A DNA stretch of 11,937 bases from Pseudomonadota bacterium. GTDB taxonomy: Bacteria > Pseudomonadota > Gammaproteobacteria > Xanthomonadales > Rhodanobacteraceae. Every line of letters starts with the position of its first letter. Within the stretch, counting starts at the first letter, position 1. Under the pieces are notes generated by a model that saw nothing but the letters and a program-made list of their open reading frames with translations, ran no database searches and was not told the DNA's origin. Where the stretch lies: NCBI GenBank assembly GCA_018241165.1, contig JAFEEK010000145.1, positions 1 to 11,937 on the forward strand. Direction: 5' to 3'. The translations under genes were made by a program, and so were the position numbers. This document shows, in pieces, positions 1 through 7,230 of the stretch.

Positions 1-2
1 CC

Positions 3-593
3 GGCGTGGCCAAGGCGCAGAGCCTGCTCGGCGGCCTGCCGGAAACCCCGGATGAAGAACTGTCCGGCTACAAGCTCGCCAAGGCGCAACTGGCCGCCGC
101 GCAACTGGATCTGGATCACGCCACGGTGCGCGCGCCGATCGACGGCACCATCGGCAAGCAGAACCTGCAACCCGGAGACTTCCTCGCGCCCGGCCAGGCC
201 GCGATGCCGCTGGTGGCCACGCGCGGTCTGTGGATCGACGCGAATTTCAAGGAAACCGACCTGACCAATGTCCGCGTCGGCCAGCCGGTAAGCATCGAGG
301 TCGATACCTATCCGGGCAAATCCTGGAAGGGCCGCGTCGCTTCGATCAGTCCCGCCTCCGGCTCGGAATTCTCGGTACTGCCGGCGCAGAACGCGACCGG
401 CAACTGGGTCAAGATCGTGCAACGTATTTCGGTGCGCATCGCGGTGGATGACGATAGTGCCGGTCCGGTGCTGCGCGCCGGCATGAGTGCGGTGGTCAAG
501 ATCGACACAGGTGCGCAGAACTCGCTGCTTGGCCGCATCGAAGGCGCGCGCGCCGCGCCGCAAACGCGCGTCGCGGTGACCGCACGGCACTGA
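3..593 (+). CDS. emrA: EmrA-type membrane fusion protein of an MFS efflux pump (HlyD family), C-terminal part
   Basis: This is the 3' end of a gene that enters from the left edge; 196 residues are visible and the true start lies outside the window. EmrA-type adaptors sit in the inner membrane and link an EmrB-type MFS pump to a TolC-like outer-membrane channel. The visible part begins at the end of the alpha-hairpin and runs into the second lipoyl half (DHATVRAPIDGTIGKQNLQPG). The beta-barrel domain follows, with the ANFKETDLTNVRVGQPV stretch and then the EmrA hallmark LPAQNATGNWVKIVQRI. An in-frame GTG at position 6 is internal to the coding frame, not a convincing start. The emrB gene follows on the same strand after a 180-nt gap filled with repeats. 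The family call is strong; the substrate is unknown. Confidence 0.93.
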   Translation, partial: GVAKAQSLLGGLPETPDEELSGYKLAKAQLAAAQLDLDHATVRAPIDGTIGKQNLQPGDFLAPGQAAMPLVATRGLWIDANFKETDLTNVRVGQPVSIEVDTYPGKSWKGRVASISPASGSEFSVLPAQNATGNWVKIVQRISVRIAVDDDSAGPVLRAGMSAVVKIDTGAQNSLLGRIEGARAAPQTRVAVTARH

Positions 594-624
594 CATGAAA
601 CGCGTGCAGCGCGAAGGAATATTC

Positions 625-671
625 CCCTCTCCCCCGAGCGCGCTCGGGGGAGAGGGTTGGGTGAGGGGGCG
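625..671 (+). repeat. Palindromic intergenic repeat, family A, copy 1
   Basis: Positions 625-656 form a perfect 32-bp palindrome; its left half is CCCTCTCCCCCGAGCG. A G-rich tail follows (TTGGGTGAGGGGGC, 657-670). The same unit recurs in opposite orientation at 711-764. Short palindromes with this CCCTCTCCC / GGGAGAGGG core are, to my knowledge, common REP-like intergenic elements in Xanthomonadales and related bacteria. Translations of this repeat give typical spurious peptides, so reading frames crossing it are not genes. It could fold as a hairpin in the emrA-emrB transcript. Confidence 0.85.
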
Positions 672-710
672 GCGCGGAGGTTTTGCCCGACGTTTCCGCA
701 GTGCGCAATG

Positions 711-764
711 TCACCCCCTCACCCCAGCCCTCTCCCCCAACGATGAGACCGTTGGGGGAGAGGG
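711..764 (-). repeat. Palindromic intergenic repeat, family A, copy 2 (inverted)
   Basis: This is the same unit as at 625-671 but reversed. The tail at 712-727 reads, on the minus strand, CTGGGGTGAGGGGG, which differs from copy 1 by one substitution and one inserted G. It is followed by a 15-bp perfect stem (728-742 with 750-764, half CCCTCTCCCCCAACG) around the 7-nt loop ATGAGAC. The loop and inner stem differ from copy 1 while the outer stem is identical, as expected if the stem is kept by compensatory change. The 3' arm ends within the emrB Shine-Dalgarno region. Confidence 0.85.
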
Positions 765-776
765 AGAAATCCAATG
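761..776 (+). promoter_or_regulatory. emrB ribosome-binding site overlapping a hairpin arm
   Basis: The best Shine-Dalgarno sequence for emrB is AGGGAG at 761-766, 7 nt before the ATG at 774. Its first four bases (761-764) are also the end of the 15-bp stem at 728-742/750-764. The repeat therefore supplies part of the ribosome-binding site, and folding of the stem would partly mask it. The overlap is seen directly; any effect on translation is inferred. Confidence 0.55.
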
Positions 777-2300
777 AGTCACGCGCAAAGCCATCGCGAA
801 GTCGACAACCGCGCCTTGCTGGTCGTGTCGGTGATGCTCGCCACGCTGATGCAGGCGCTGGATACGACCATCGCCAACGTCGCATTGCCGAACATGCAAG
901 GCTCGCTGTCGGCCACGCAGGACGAAATCGCCTGGGTGCTGACCTCGTACATCGTCGCCGCGGCGATCGCCACCCCGGCCAGCGGCTGGCTCGCGTCGGT
1001 GCTCGGTCGCCGGCGGCTGCTGCTGATCGCGGTGGCCGGCTTCACCGTCGCGTCGGTGTTGTGCGGCATCGCCACCACGATCGACGAGATGGTGCTGTTT
1101 CGCCTCCTGCAAGGTTTGTTCGGCGCGGCCCTGGTTCCGGTATCGCAATCGACCTTGCTCGATGTTTTTCCGCGCGAAAAACACGGCGCGGCGATGGCGA
1201 TGTGGGGCATGGGCGTGATGGTCGGGCCGATCCTCGGGCCGCCGCTCGGCGGCTGGCTCACCGACAATTACAGCTGGCATTGGGTATTCCTGATCAACGT
1301 GCCGATCGGCGCGCTGTGCCTGTTCGGCGTTGCATCGAGTTTGCCCAAGGACGATACGCACGCCTCGCGTTTCGACTGGCGCGGCTTCGCCTTCCTCGCC
1401 ATCGGCATCGGCGCGCTGCAGATGATGCTGGACCGCGGCCAGACCAAGGACTGGTTCGACTCGGCGGAAATCCAGATCGAGGCCGCGCTGGCGTTCCTCG
1501 GCTTCTATCTTTATGTCGTGCACTGGCTCAGCGTCGATCGCCCATTCGTGAACCTGGGCCTGTTCCGCGACCGCAATTTCCTCGCCAGCAACATCTTCAT
1601 CTTCATCATCGGCATCGTCCTGTTCGCGACGATGGCGCTGCTGCCACCGTACCTGCAGACATTGATGAACTATCCGGTCGTCACCGTCGGCGTGCTGCTT
1701 GCGCCGCGCGGCATCGGCACCCTGATCGCGATGGTCGTCGTCGGACGACTGCTCGCGCGCGGCGCGGATGCGCGCCTGGTTGCCGGCATCGGCATGTTGA
1801 TCACCGCGTATTCGATGTGGCAGATGACGCTGTGGACATCCGACGTGCCGCAGTGGGACATCATCTACACCGGCATCGTGCAGGGCGTTGGCGTGGGCCT
1901 GGTGTTCGTGCCGGTGTCCACGGTCGCGTATTCGACATTGCCGATGGCCACGCGCACCGAAGCGGCCGGCATCTACAGCCTGACCCGCAACATCGGCTCC
2001 AGCGTCGGCATTTCGATCATGATGGCGCTGCTGGCGCACAACACCCAGGTCAACCATGCCGAACTCGCCGCGCGCCTGACGCCGTTCGGCGCGACCGCGT
2101 TGCCGCACATGGGCGGTTTTTCTGCGGCGGCGAGTCTAGAAGCCCTGAACGGCGAGGTCACGCGCCAGGCGGCAACGATTTCGTATTTGAACGATTTCTG
2201 GTTGATGATGATCCTGACCCTGGTCGCGATTCCGTTGCTGGCGTTGTTGCGCCCGCCCAAGCACACTGCGCCGGTCGATGCCGCGATGGCCCTGGAATGA
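774..2300 (+). CDS. emrB: EmrB/QacA-type MFS multidrug efflux transporter (DHA2, 14 TM)
   Basis: A 508-residue inner-membrane drug:proton antiporter of the DHA2 family, of normal length. Visible family motifs are LDTTIANVALP in helix 1 (residues 29-39), the loop 2-3 motif GWLASVLGRRRLL (71-83), and the exporter-specific motif GPILGPPLGGW (151-161) followed by WHWVFLINVPIG. Hydrophobic segments continue to about residue 495, consistent with 14 helices. The start at 774 has AGGGAG 7 nt upstream and gives a short cytoplasmic N-terminus before helix 1. It lies downstream of emrA and so probably forms an EmrAB pump with it, working with a TolC-like channel not in the window. Its stop overlaps the start of the next gene by 4 nt (ATGA). 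The substrate cannot be read from the sequence. Confidence 0.95.
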   Translation: MSHAQSHREVDNRALLVVSVMLATLMQALDTTIANVALPNMQGSLSATQDEIAWVLTSYIVAAAIATPASGWLASVLGRRRLLLIAVAGFTVASVLCGIATTIDEMVLFRLLQGLFGAALVPVSQSTLLDVFPREKHGAAMAMWGMGVMVGPILGPPLGGWLTDNYSWHWVFLINVPIGALCLFGVASSLPKDDTHASRFDWRGFAFLAIGIGALQMMLDRGQTKDWFDSAEIQIEAALAFLGFYLYVVHWLSVDRPFVNLGLFRDRNFLASNIFIFIIGIVLFATMALLPPYLQTLMNYPVVTVGVLLAPRGIGTLIAMVVVGRLLARGADARLVAGIGMLITAYSMWQMTLWTSDVPQWDIIYTGIVQGVGVGLVFVPVSTVAYSTLPMATRTEAAGIYSLTRNIGSSVGISIMMALLAHNTQVNHAELAARLTPFGATALPHMGGFSAAASLEALNGEVTRQAATISYLNDFWLMMILTLVAIPLLALLRPPKHTAPVDAAMALE

Positions 2301-3112
2301 ACGAGCAATCCCCCGAACGCGTCGCGCAACCGCGCCGCAACCGCGACGAGATGCGCGTCTACGGCATCAATGCCTGCCTTGCGCTTTTCGCGCAGCGTCC
2401 GCACGATCTGCGCAAAGTATACTTGTTGCAAACGCGCATTGCCGAGCTGAAGACCGTACTTGCCTGGTGCGTGCAGAAGAAGCTCGGCTATCGCGTGGTC
2501 GAGAACGCGGATCTGGACAAGCTCACCGCCAGCCAGCATCACGAAGGCGTGTGCTTCGAAGTGCGCCGGCGCGCGCCGATGGCGTTGACCGCGCTGTTGC
2601 AGAAACTCGCGCCGCGCAAGAACGCAGTGCTTGCGTGGCTCGACGGCGTCGGCAATCCGCACAATTTCGGCGCGGTGTTGCGCAGCGCGGCGAACTTCGG
2701 CGTGGATGGCGTGCTGCTGTCCGGCGATGCCGCGCTGGCCGAATCCGGCGCCGCCCTGCGCGTGGCCGAAGGCGGCGCCGAGGCGGTCGCAATGGCGCGC
2801 ATCGCGCCGGGCGAAGATGCGTTCGGTGCGTTGCGCAACGCGGGATTCGCGATCGCCGCCACGGTGCCGCGCGAAGGCGAAGCCCTGTTCGCATCGCGCC
2901 TGCCGCCGCGTCTGGTGTTCGCACTCGGCGCGGAAGGGCAGGGCCTGAGCCGTGGACTCATCGACCGCGCCGACCTGCACCTGACGATTCCAGGCAGCGG
3001 CGCGGTGGAAAGCCTCAACGTGTCCGCCAGTGCGGCGGTGCTGTTCGGCGAATACTGGCGGCAGCATCGGGTACCGCGTCCGGAGCGCCAGTCGCGCGAT
3101 CCGCGACGCTAG
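2297..3112 (+). CDS. TrmH/SpoU-family RNA 2'-O-methyltransferase, YfiF-like
   Basis: A 271-residue SPOUT-class enzyme expected to transfer a methyl group from SAM to a ribose 2'-OH in tRNA or rRNA. An N-terminal substrate-binding domain (about 20-95, ending SQHHEGVCFEV) precedes the knotted catalytic domain. Motif 1 is DGVGNPHNFGAVLRSA (116-131) with the conserved N123 and R129, motif 2 is FALGAEGQGLS (208-218), and motif 3 contains IPGSGAVESLNVSASAA (231-247). The stretch AESGAALRVAEGGAE (148-162) resembles E. coli YfiF more than RlmB, so I do not call it rlmB. The start at 2297 overlaps the emrB stop (ATGA), implying translational coupling. An alternative in-frame ATG at 2351 (MRVYGINACLAL) would remove a basic, poorly conserved N-terminal tail. 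The RNA target is unknown. Confidence 0.9.
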   Translation: MNEQSPERVAQPRRNRDEMRVYGINACLALFAQRPHDLRKVYLLQTRIAELKTVLAWCVQKKLGYRVVENADLDKLTASQHHEGVCFEVRRRAPMALTALLQKLAPRKNAVLAWLDGVGNPHNFGAVLRSAANFGVDGVLLSGDAALAESGAALRVAEGGAEAVAMARIAPGEDAFGALRNAGFAIAATVPREGEALFASRLPPRLVFALGAEGQGLSRGLIDRADLHLTIPGSGAVESLNVSASAAVLFGEYWRQHRVPRPERQSRDPRR

Positions 3113-3120
3113 CACGGCTT

Positions 3121-3156
3121 CCCCTTTCGCTTGCGAAGGGGGATTGAGGGGGATGG
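3121..3156 (+). repeat. Palindromic intergenic repeat, family B, copy 1; possible terminator
   Basis: This unit lies 8 nt after the methyltransferase stop. Its hairpin is CCCCTTTCG (3121-3129), loop CTTG, CGAAGGGGG (3134-3142), a 9-bp stem with one G-U pair. The tail ATTGAGGGGGATGG follows. A run of five T at 3158-3162 lies too far from this hairpin for a classic intrinsic terminator. The layout (hairpin plus G-rich tail) resembles family A, but the sequence is different. It may help end transcription of the upstream operon. Confidence 0.65.
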
Positions 3157-3162
3157 CTTTTT

Positions 3163-3208
3163 GCGCATCCCCCCGATGCTGCGCATCGACCCCATTCGCC
3201 GAAGGGGG
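3163..3208 (-). repeat. Palindromic intergenic repeat, family B, diverged inverted copy 2
   Basis: Read on the minus strand, this begins CCCCCTTCGGCGAATGGGG, a hairpin like copy 1 but with a bulge. It ends in GGGGGGATGCGC, matching the GGGGGATG tail of copy 1. Between them is a small extra palindrome, GATGC-TGC-GCATC (3175-3187). The tails of the two copies can pair with each other as 8 bp (3148-3155 with 3166-3173). The region lies between convergent genes and ends 5 nt before the mscL stop codon, so it could act as a two-way terminator. Confidence 0.55.
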
Positions 3209-3213
3209 TTTGC

Positions 3214-3624
3214 TTATTTCTGCGCCTTGAGCAGGTCGCGGATCTCGGTAAGCAGCACTTCCTGTTGTGGCGGCGCGGCCGGCACGGCTTCCTGCTTCTT
3301 GACCATGCGATTCATCAGTTTGATCACGAGGAAGATCGCGAATGCGATGATGATGAACTGAATGATGGTGTTCAGGAACATGCCGTACTTGATGATCGCC
3401 CCGCCGGTGACCACGCCCTTGGCGTCGGCGACGGGATTGCCGATGCTGACCGCCAGGCTCGAAAAATCGATGCCGCCGATGAGTACGCCGATCGGCGGCA
3501 TGATCACGTTGTCGACCAGCGACGAGACGATCTTGCCGAACGCCGCGCCGATCACGATACCGGTGGCCATGTCGACCACGTTGCCCTTCATCGCGAAGGT
3601 CTTGAACTCGCTGAAGAAACTCAT
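3214..3624 (-). CDS. mscL: Large-conductance mechanosensitive channel MscL
   Basis: A 136-residue inner-membrane channel that opens under membrane tension and releases solutes during hypo-osmotic shock; the length is normal for the family. The N-terminal helix [19 protein letters not shown] leads into TM1 (about 15-45, with [22 protein letters not shown]). A periplasmic loop follows, then TM2 (about 75-103, [25 protein letters not shown]) and the cytoplasmic C-terminal helix ending [13 protein letters not shown]. The start at 3624 is chosen because AGGAG (3632-3636 on the plus strand as CTCCT) lies 7 nt upstream. A longer in-frame start at 3666 adds a non-conserved basic tail. It is transcribed alone, convergent with the RNA methyltransferase, with 97 nt to the next gene upstream. 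Confidence 0.97.
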   Translation of the reverse strand: MSFFSEFKTFAMKGNVVDMATGIVIGAAFGKIVSSLVDNVIMPPIGVLIGGIDFSSLAVSIGNPVADAKGVVTGGAIIKYGMFLNTIIQFIIIAFAIFLVIKLMNRMVKKQEAVPAAPPQQEVLLTEIRDLLKAQK

Positions 3625-3721
3625 GCACCTGCTCCTTGATTGGACGATTCGAGTGCCGCTCCCCAACGCGACGCGTCGAATTTAGCGCAATTGCAGGGCA
3701 AATGCGTGACGCGCACCGGTC

Positions 3722-4408
3722 TCAGGCGATGCGGCAGCGCAGTTCCGTCAAGCCGGCCAGTTGTGCGTGAACGGCGTCGCCACGAACAAGCGGCCCGACC
3801 CCCGCCGGCGTGCCGGTGAAGACCAGGTCGCCGGCCTTGAGTTCGAACAGGCGCGAAAGGCGCGCGAGCATTTCCGGTACGTTGAAGATCATCTGTGCGA
3901 TGTCGGATTGCTGGCGCAGCTGACCGTTCACTGCCAGCGTCAGCGCCGCGCTGCGCGGATGGCCGATTTCGGCGGCGGGCCGAATCGGCGACAGCGGCGC
4001 GGAATGGTCGAACGCCTTGGCGGTATCCCACGGCATTCCTTTCGCCTTGGCGATGGCCTGCAAGTCGCGGCGGGTCAGGTCCAGCCCGACCGCGTAGCCG
4101 AACACATGCGTCAGCGCGTCGGCTTCGGCGATGTCGATTCCGCCGGAATGCAGGGCAACGACCATTTCCACTTCGTGGTGCAATTCTTTCGTCGCCTGCG
4201 GATACGGAACATCCGCGCCATCGACGACGATCGCATCCGCCGGTTTGCAGAAGAACACCGGATTGCCGCGGTCGACGCTTGCGCCCATCTCGGCAGCGTG
4301 CTCGGCGTAATTGCGGCCGATGCAGAAGATGCGGCGCACCGGAAAGCGCGTGGCGCTGCCGGCGATGGCGGCAGCGGGGGGCGGCGATGGCGCAAAGGCG
4401 AATGGCAT
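3722..4408 (-). CDS. Fumarylacetoacetate hydrolase (FAH) family protein, YcgM/FAHD1-like acylpyruvase type
   Basis: A 228-residue metal-dependent C-C bond hydrolase or decarboxylase. Compact single-domain members act on acylpyruvates, fumarylpyruvate or oxaloacetate rather than on tyrosine breakdown. Visible features are FCIGRNYAEHAAEMG (28-42), the substrate and metal region KELHHEVEMVV (74-84) with candidate metal ligands E79 and E81, and GYAVGLDLTRRDLQ (104-117) with D110 as the third ligand. Further conserved stretches are KGMPWDTAKAFDHSAP (123-138) and FTGTPAGVGPL (197-207). All key residues seem present. The start at 4408 follows the stop of the upstream DUF3592 gene by 1 nt, so the two are likely one transcript. 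The proline- and alanine-rich first 20 residues look non-conserved. The exact substrate is not determinable here. Confidence 0.9.
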   Translation of the reverse strand: MPFAFAPSPPPAAAIAGSATRFPVRRIFCIGRNYAEHAAEMGASVDRGNPVFFCKPADAIVVDGADVPYPQATKELHHEVEMVVALHSGGIDIAEADALTHVFGYAVGLDLTRRDLQAIAKAKGMPWDTAKAFDHSAPLSPIRPAAEIGHPRSAALTLAVNGQLRQQSDIAQMIFNVPEMLARLSRLFELKAGDLVFTGTPAGVGPLVRGDAVHAQLAGLTELRCRIA

Positions 4409-4409
4409 G

Positions 4410-5093
4410 TCATCCCATCTGCGGCAGGAAAGAAGTGTCGACGTGATAGCGCCTGGGGTTGTCCATGTCCACCAGTACGTCGAGCGAGTCGCGCTTGACG
4501 AAAGAGGTGGGATCGAACCAGATGTTCGCGCTCTTGAACACGTAGACCTTTTGCGTTATCGGATGCTGCCACTGGCAAATCAATCGCCACGGACTGCGTC
4601 CATTGACCTTGAGGCTGGTGTCGTACAGCACGTTTTCAAGCTTTGCCTGCACGCGCAGGCCGTTCACGGCCAGCCATGCGTTGACCTTGCGCGTGCGCAA
4701 GGCGGCCGCAATCATGCCACCGCCGATGGCGGCGAACACCAAACCGATGCCGGACATGATCAGGATGCCCAGCCAGTTCTCGCTGAAGCTGTCGATGCGG
4801 CCGGCTTCGGGGTTTTCCGGCGGATACAACACCGTGACCTGCTCGCCGCGATTGAATGCCGGCGGATTGGTGCCCGATCCGGATATGTGGATGACACGGC
4901 CGTCAGCTTCGAATTCCACGCTCGGCGAATACGTCCCGCCCCCCTTGGAACTGCTGTGAAAAACGAGGTCGGTGACGGTGCCCTGCGTACGCTTGGCGTG
5001 CGCGGCAAAATTCGCATGATTGCGCCAGATCGCGCCGCCGCCGCCGAGCAGGCCCAGCCCGATGACCAGAAAAAGAATGCTGAACCAGCGCAT
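4410..5093 (-). CDS. DUF3592-type membrane protein, two modules and two TM helices
   Basis: A 227-residue protein of unknown function. TM1 (about 4-23, rich in G/L/I) is followed by a soluble module (about 35-105) with GTVTDLVF, SPSVEFEADGRV and RGEQVTVLYPPENPEAGRIDSF. TM2 (about 108-131) is followed by a second module (about 140-222) containing VNGRSPWRLICQW, FKSANIWFDP and DSLDVLVDMDNPRRYHVDTSFLP. Both modules end in a similar V-hydrophobic-V, Pro-rich, R-hydrophobic-D pattern, suggesting an internal duplication. The start at 5093 has GGAG 8 nt upstream. The open frame extends further 5', but that part only shadows the divergent adaptor gene. It is co-directional with the FAH-family gene (1-nt gap) and divergent from the exporter operon. 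No enzymatic motif is visible. Confidence 0.85.
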   Translation of the reverse strand: MRWFSILFLVIGLGLLGGGGAIWRNHANFAAHAKRTQGTVTDLVFHSSSKGGGTYSPSVEFEADGRVIHISGSGTNPPAFNRGEQVTVLYPPENPEAGRIDSFSENWLGILIMSGIGLVFAAIGGGMIAAALRTRKVNAWLAVNGLRVQAKLENVLYDTSLKVNGRSPWRLICQWQHPITQKVYVFKSANIWFDPTSFVKRDSLDVLVDMDNPRRYHVDTSFLPQMG

Positions 5094-5166
5094 GGCCGTC
5101 TCCCCGGGGTCGCGTGATGCCGCAAGCATGCGGGTTTCGGCGGTGCTGCGCAATTCCTCGCGGTTC

Positions 5167-5193
5167 TGACAGTTGTCACCCGCGATTCGTGAC
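5167..5193. promoter_or_regulatory. Candidate operator in the divergent promoter region
   Basis: The 180-nt space between the DUF3592 start (5093) and the adaptor start (5274) must hold both promoters. Within it, TGACA-GT-TGTCA (5167-5178) is a perfect 5+5 inverted repeat. It overlaps a second one, GTCAC-N9-GTGAC (5175-5193). Such symmetry suits a dimeric regulator, but neither site matches an operator I can name. No convincing sigma-70 -35/-10 pair was found. Short inverted repeats arise by chance, so support is weak. Confidence 0.3.
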
Positions 5194-5273
5194 CACCGGC
5201 CCTGTTGCACCGCGGCACGTGCTGCGAGTCTATGGCACACTTGAAGACCGACTTTTTGATGCACATGGGCACC

Positions 5274-6512
5274 ATGGATCAATCCGACTTGTTGAAGGAA
5301 TTGCGCATCGATTCGCGCCATCGCGAGGATGCCGGCGGCACGCCGTCGCGCTGGCCGTGGATCGCCGCTGCGATCGTGCTGGCGCTGGTGCTGCTGGGCG
5401 GCGGCATCTGGTATTTCCTCGGCGGCAAGACGTTCGAGGTGCAGGTTGCGACGGCGACGGCACCATCTGCCAGTGGCAGCGACACCGCCGTGTTGCAGGC
5501 GACCGGTTACGTCACCGCACGGCGCGAGGCCACGGTTTCGGCGCAGATCACCGGCACGCTGACGCAGGTGCTGATCGAAGAAGGCGAGCACGTCGACAAG
5601 GACCAGGTACTCGCGCGTCTGGAAGACACCGCGCAAAAGGCAGCACTGGCGCAGGCTCGCGCGCAGCAACAGGCGGCGGTGGCGACGTTGGCCCAATACC
5701 AGGCGCAACTGGCGCAGGCGCGGCGCGACCTCAAGCGCGCGCAGGAACTGGTCGGCCGGCATCTGGTGTCGCAGCAGTCGCTGGAAGACGCACAGACGCA
5801 AGTCGCGTCGGTTTCTGCCCAGGCCGATACGCAGCGCAAGCAGATCGAGTTGGCCGACGCGGGCGTGAAGTCCGCGCAGGTACAGCTCGACTATTGCACC
5901 GTGCGTGCGCCGTTCGCCGGCGTCATCATCGCCAAGAACGCGCAGGTCGGCGAAATCGTTTCGCCGTTCTCCGCCGGCGGCGGTTTCACCCGCACCGGCG
6001 TCGGCACCATAGTCGACATGGACTCGCTGGAAGTCGACGTCGACGTCAACGAGGCCTACATCAACCGCGTGCAATCGAACCAGCCTGCGCAGACCGTGCT
6101 CGATGCGTATCCCGGCTGGACGATCCCGGCGCACGTGATCGCGGTGATCCCGACGGCGGACAAGAGCAAGGCAACGGTCAAGGTGCGCATCGCGATGGAG
6201 CAGAAGGATCCGCGCATCCTGCCGGACATGGGCGCGCGCGTGTCGTTCCTGGAAGAAACCAAAAAGGGTGCCGCGGCGCCGCTGCCCAAGGGCGTGCTGG
6301 TGCCGGCGACGAGCATCGTGCAGCGCGATGGCAAATCCGTGGTATTTGCGATCGATGGCGGCCGCGCGCGTGCGCGAGCGGTGAGCCCCGGACAGACCTT
6401 CAGCGACCTGCGCCTGGTCGAAGGCATAGCCGCGGGCACGCAAGTAGTCAAGCAGCCGTCGGCCGAATTGGGCGATGGCGCGAAAGTGACGGTCGAGACG
6501 ACCGCGAAATAA
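5274..6512 (+). CDS. Periplasmic adaptor (membrane fusion protein) of a MacAB-like ABC exporter
   Basis: A 412-residue HlyD/MacA-type adaptor expected to bridge the ABC permeases and an outer-membrane channel. A short cytoplasmic tail (MDQSDLLKELRID) precedes one TM helix (about 29-49) with no lipobox cysteine, so it is membrane-anchored rather than a lipoprotein. Next come the first lipoyl half (about 77-117, ATGYVTARREATVSAQITG), an Ala/Gln-rich coiled-coil hairpin (about 118-203), the second lipoyl half (LDYCTVRAPFAGVIIAKNA, 205-223), a beta-barrel (to about 325, ending PDMGARVSFLE) and a membrane-proximal domain. The ATG at 5274 is preferred because the protein then begins just before the hydrophilic tail. 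In-frame ATGs at 5232, 5259 and 5265 and a TTG at 5205 are alternatives, and none has a clear Shine-Dalgarno sequence. The ATPase gene follows after 23 nt. Confidence 0.9.
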   Translation: MDQSDLLKELRIDSRHREDAGGTPSRWPWIAAAIVLALVLLGGGIWYFLGGKTFEVQVATATAPSASGSDTAVLQATGYVTARREATVSAQITGTLTQVLIEEGEHVDKDQVLARLEDTAQKAALAQARAQQQAAVATLAQYQAQLAQARRDLKRAQELVGRHLVSQQSLEDAQTQVASVSAQADTQRKQIELADAGVKSAQVQLDYCTVRAPFAGVIIAKNAQVGEIVSPFSAGGGFTRTGVGTIVDMDSLEVDVDVNEAYINRVQSNQPAQTVLDAYPGWTIPAHVIAVIPTADKSKATVKVRIAMEQKDPRILPDMGARVSFLEETKKGAAAPLPKGVLVPATSIVQRDGKSVVFAIDGGRARARAVSPGQTFSDLRLVEGIAAGTQVVKQPSAELGDGAKVTVETTAK

Positions 6513-6535
6513 CCAATTCGAACGAGGATCGAACA

Positions 6536-7225
<690 letters not shown>

Positions 7226-7230
7226 GAATC

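Noticed and set aside
625..764. CRISPR array or attachment site in the emrA-emrB gap
   Set aside because: There are only two units, in opposite orientation, with no regular spacers and no integrase nearby.
595..777. Short open frame on the + strand across the emrA-emrB gap
   Set aside because: It translates the palindromic repeat (peptide words such as PSPPSALGGEGW and LTPALSP), a known kind of spurious ORF; it has no independent support.
496..885. Minus-strand open frame containing GGEGWGEG and HPTLSPERARG
   Set aside because: It is the repeat translated on the other strand, overlapping the ends of emrA and emrB.
711..2108. 465-codon minus-strand open frame opposite emrB
   Set aside because: Composition is dominated by R, H, D, Q and A, as expected for the antisense of a GC-rich hydrophobic gene; no domain is visible, and the + strand protein is clearly real.
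1973..3628. 551-codon minus-strand frame spanning the methyltransferase and mscL
   Set aside because: It is a shadow frame in the wrong register for mscL and low in complexity; the mscL and methyltransferase frames explain this DNA.
3669..3694. Palindromes CGACGCGTCG (3669-3678) and GCAATTGC (3687-3694) upstream of mscL
   Set aside because: They are short and GC-driven, with no spacing to a recognisable promoter; chance occurrence is likely.
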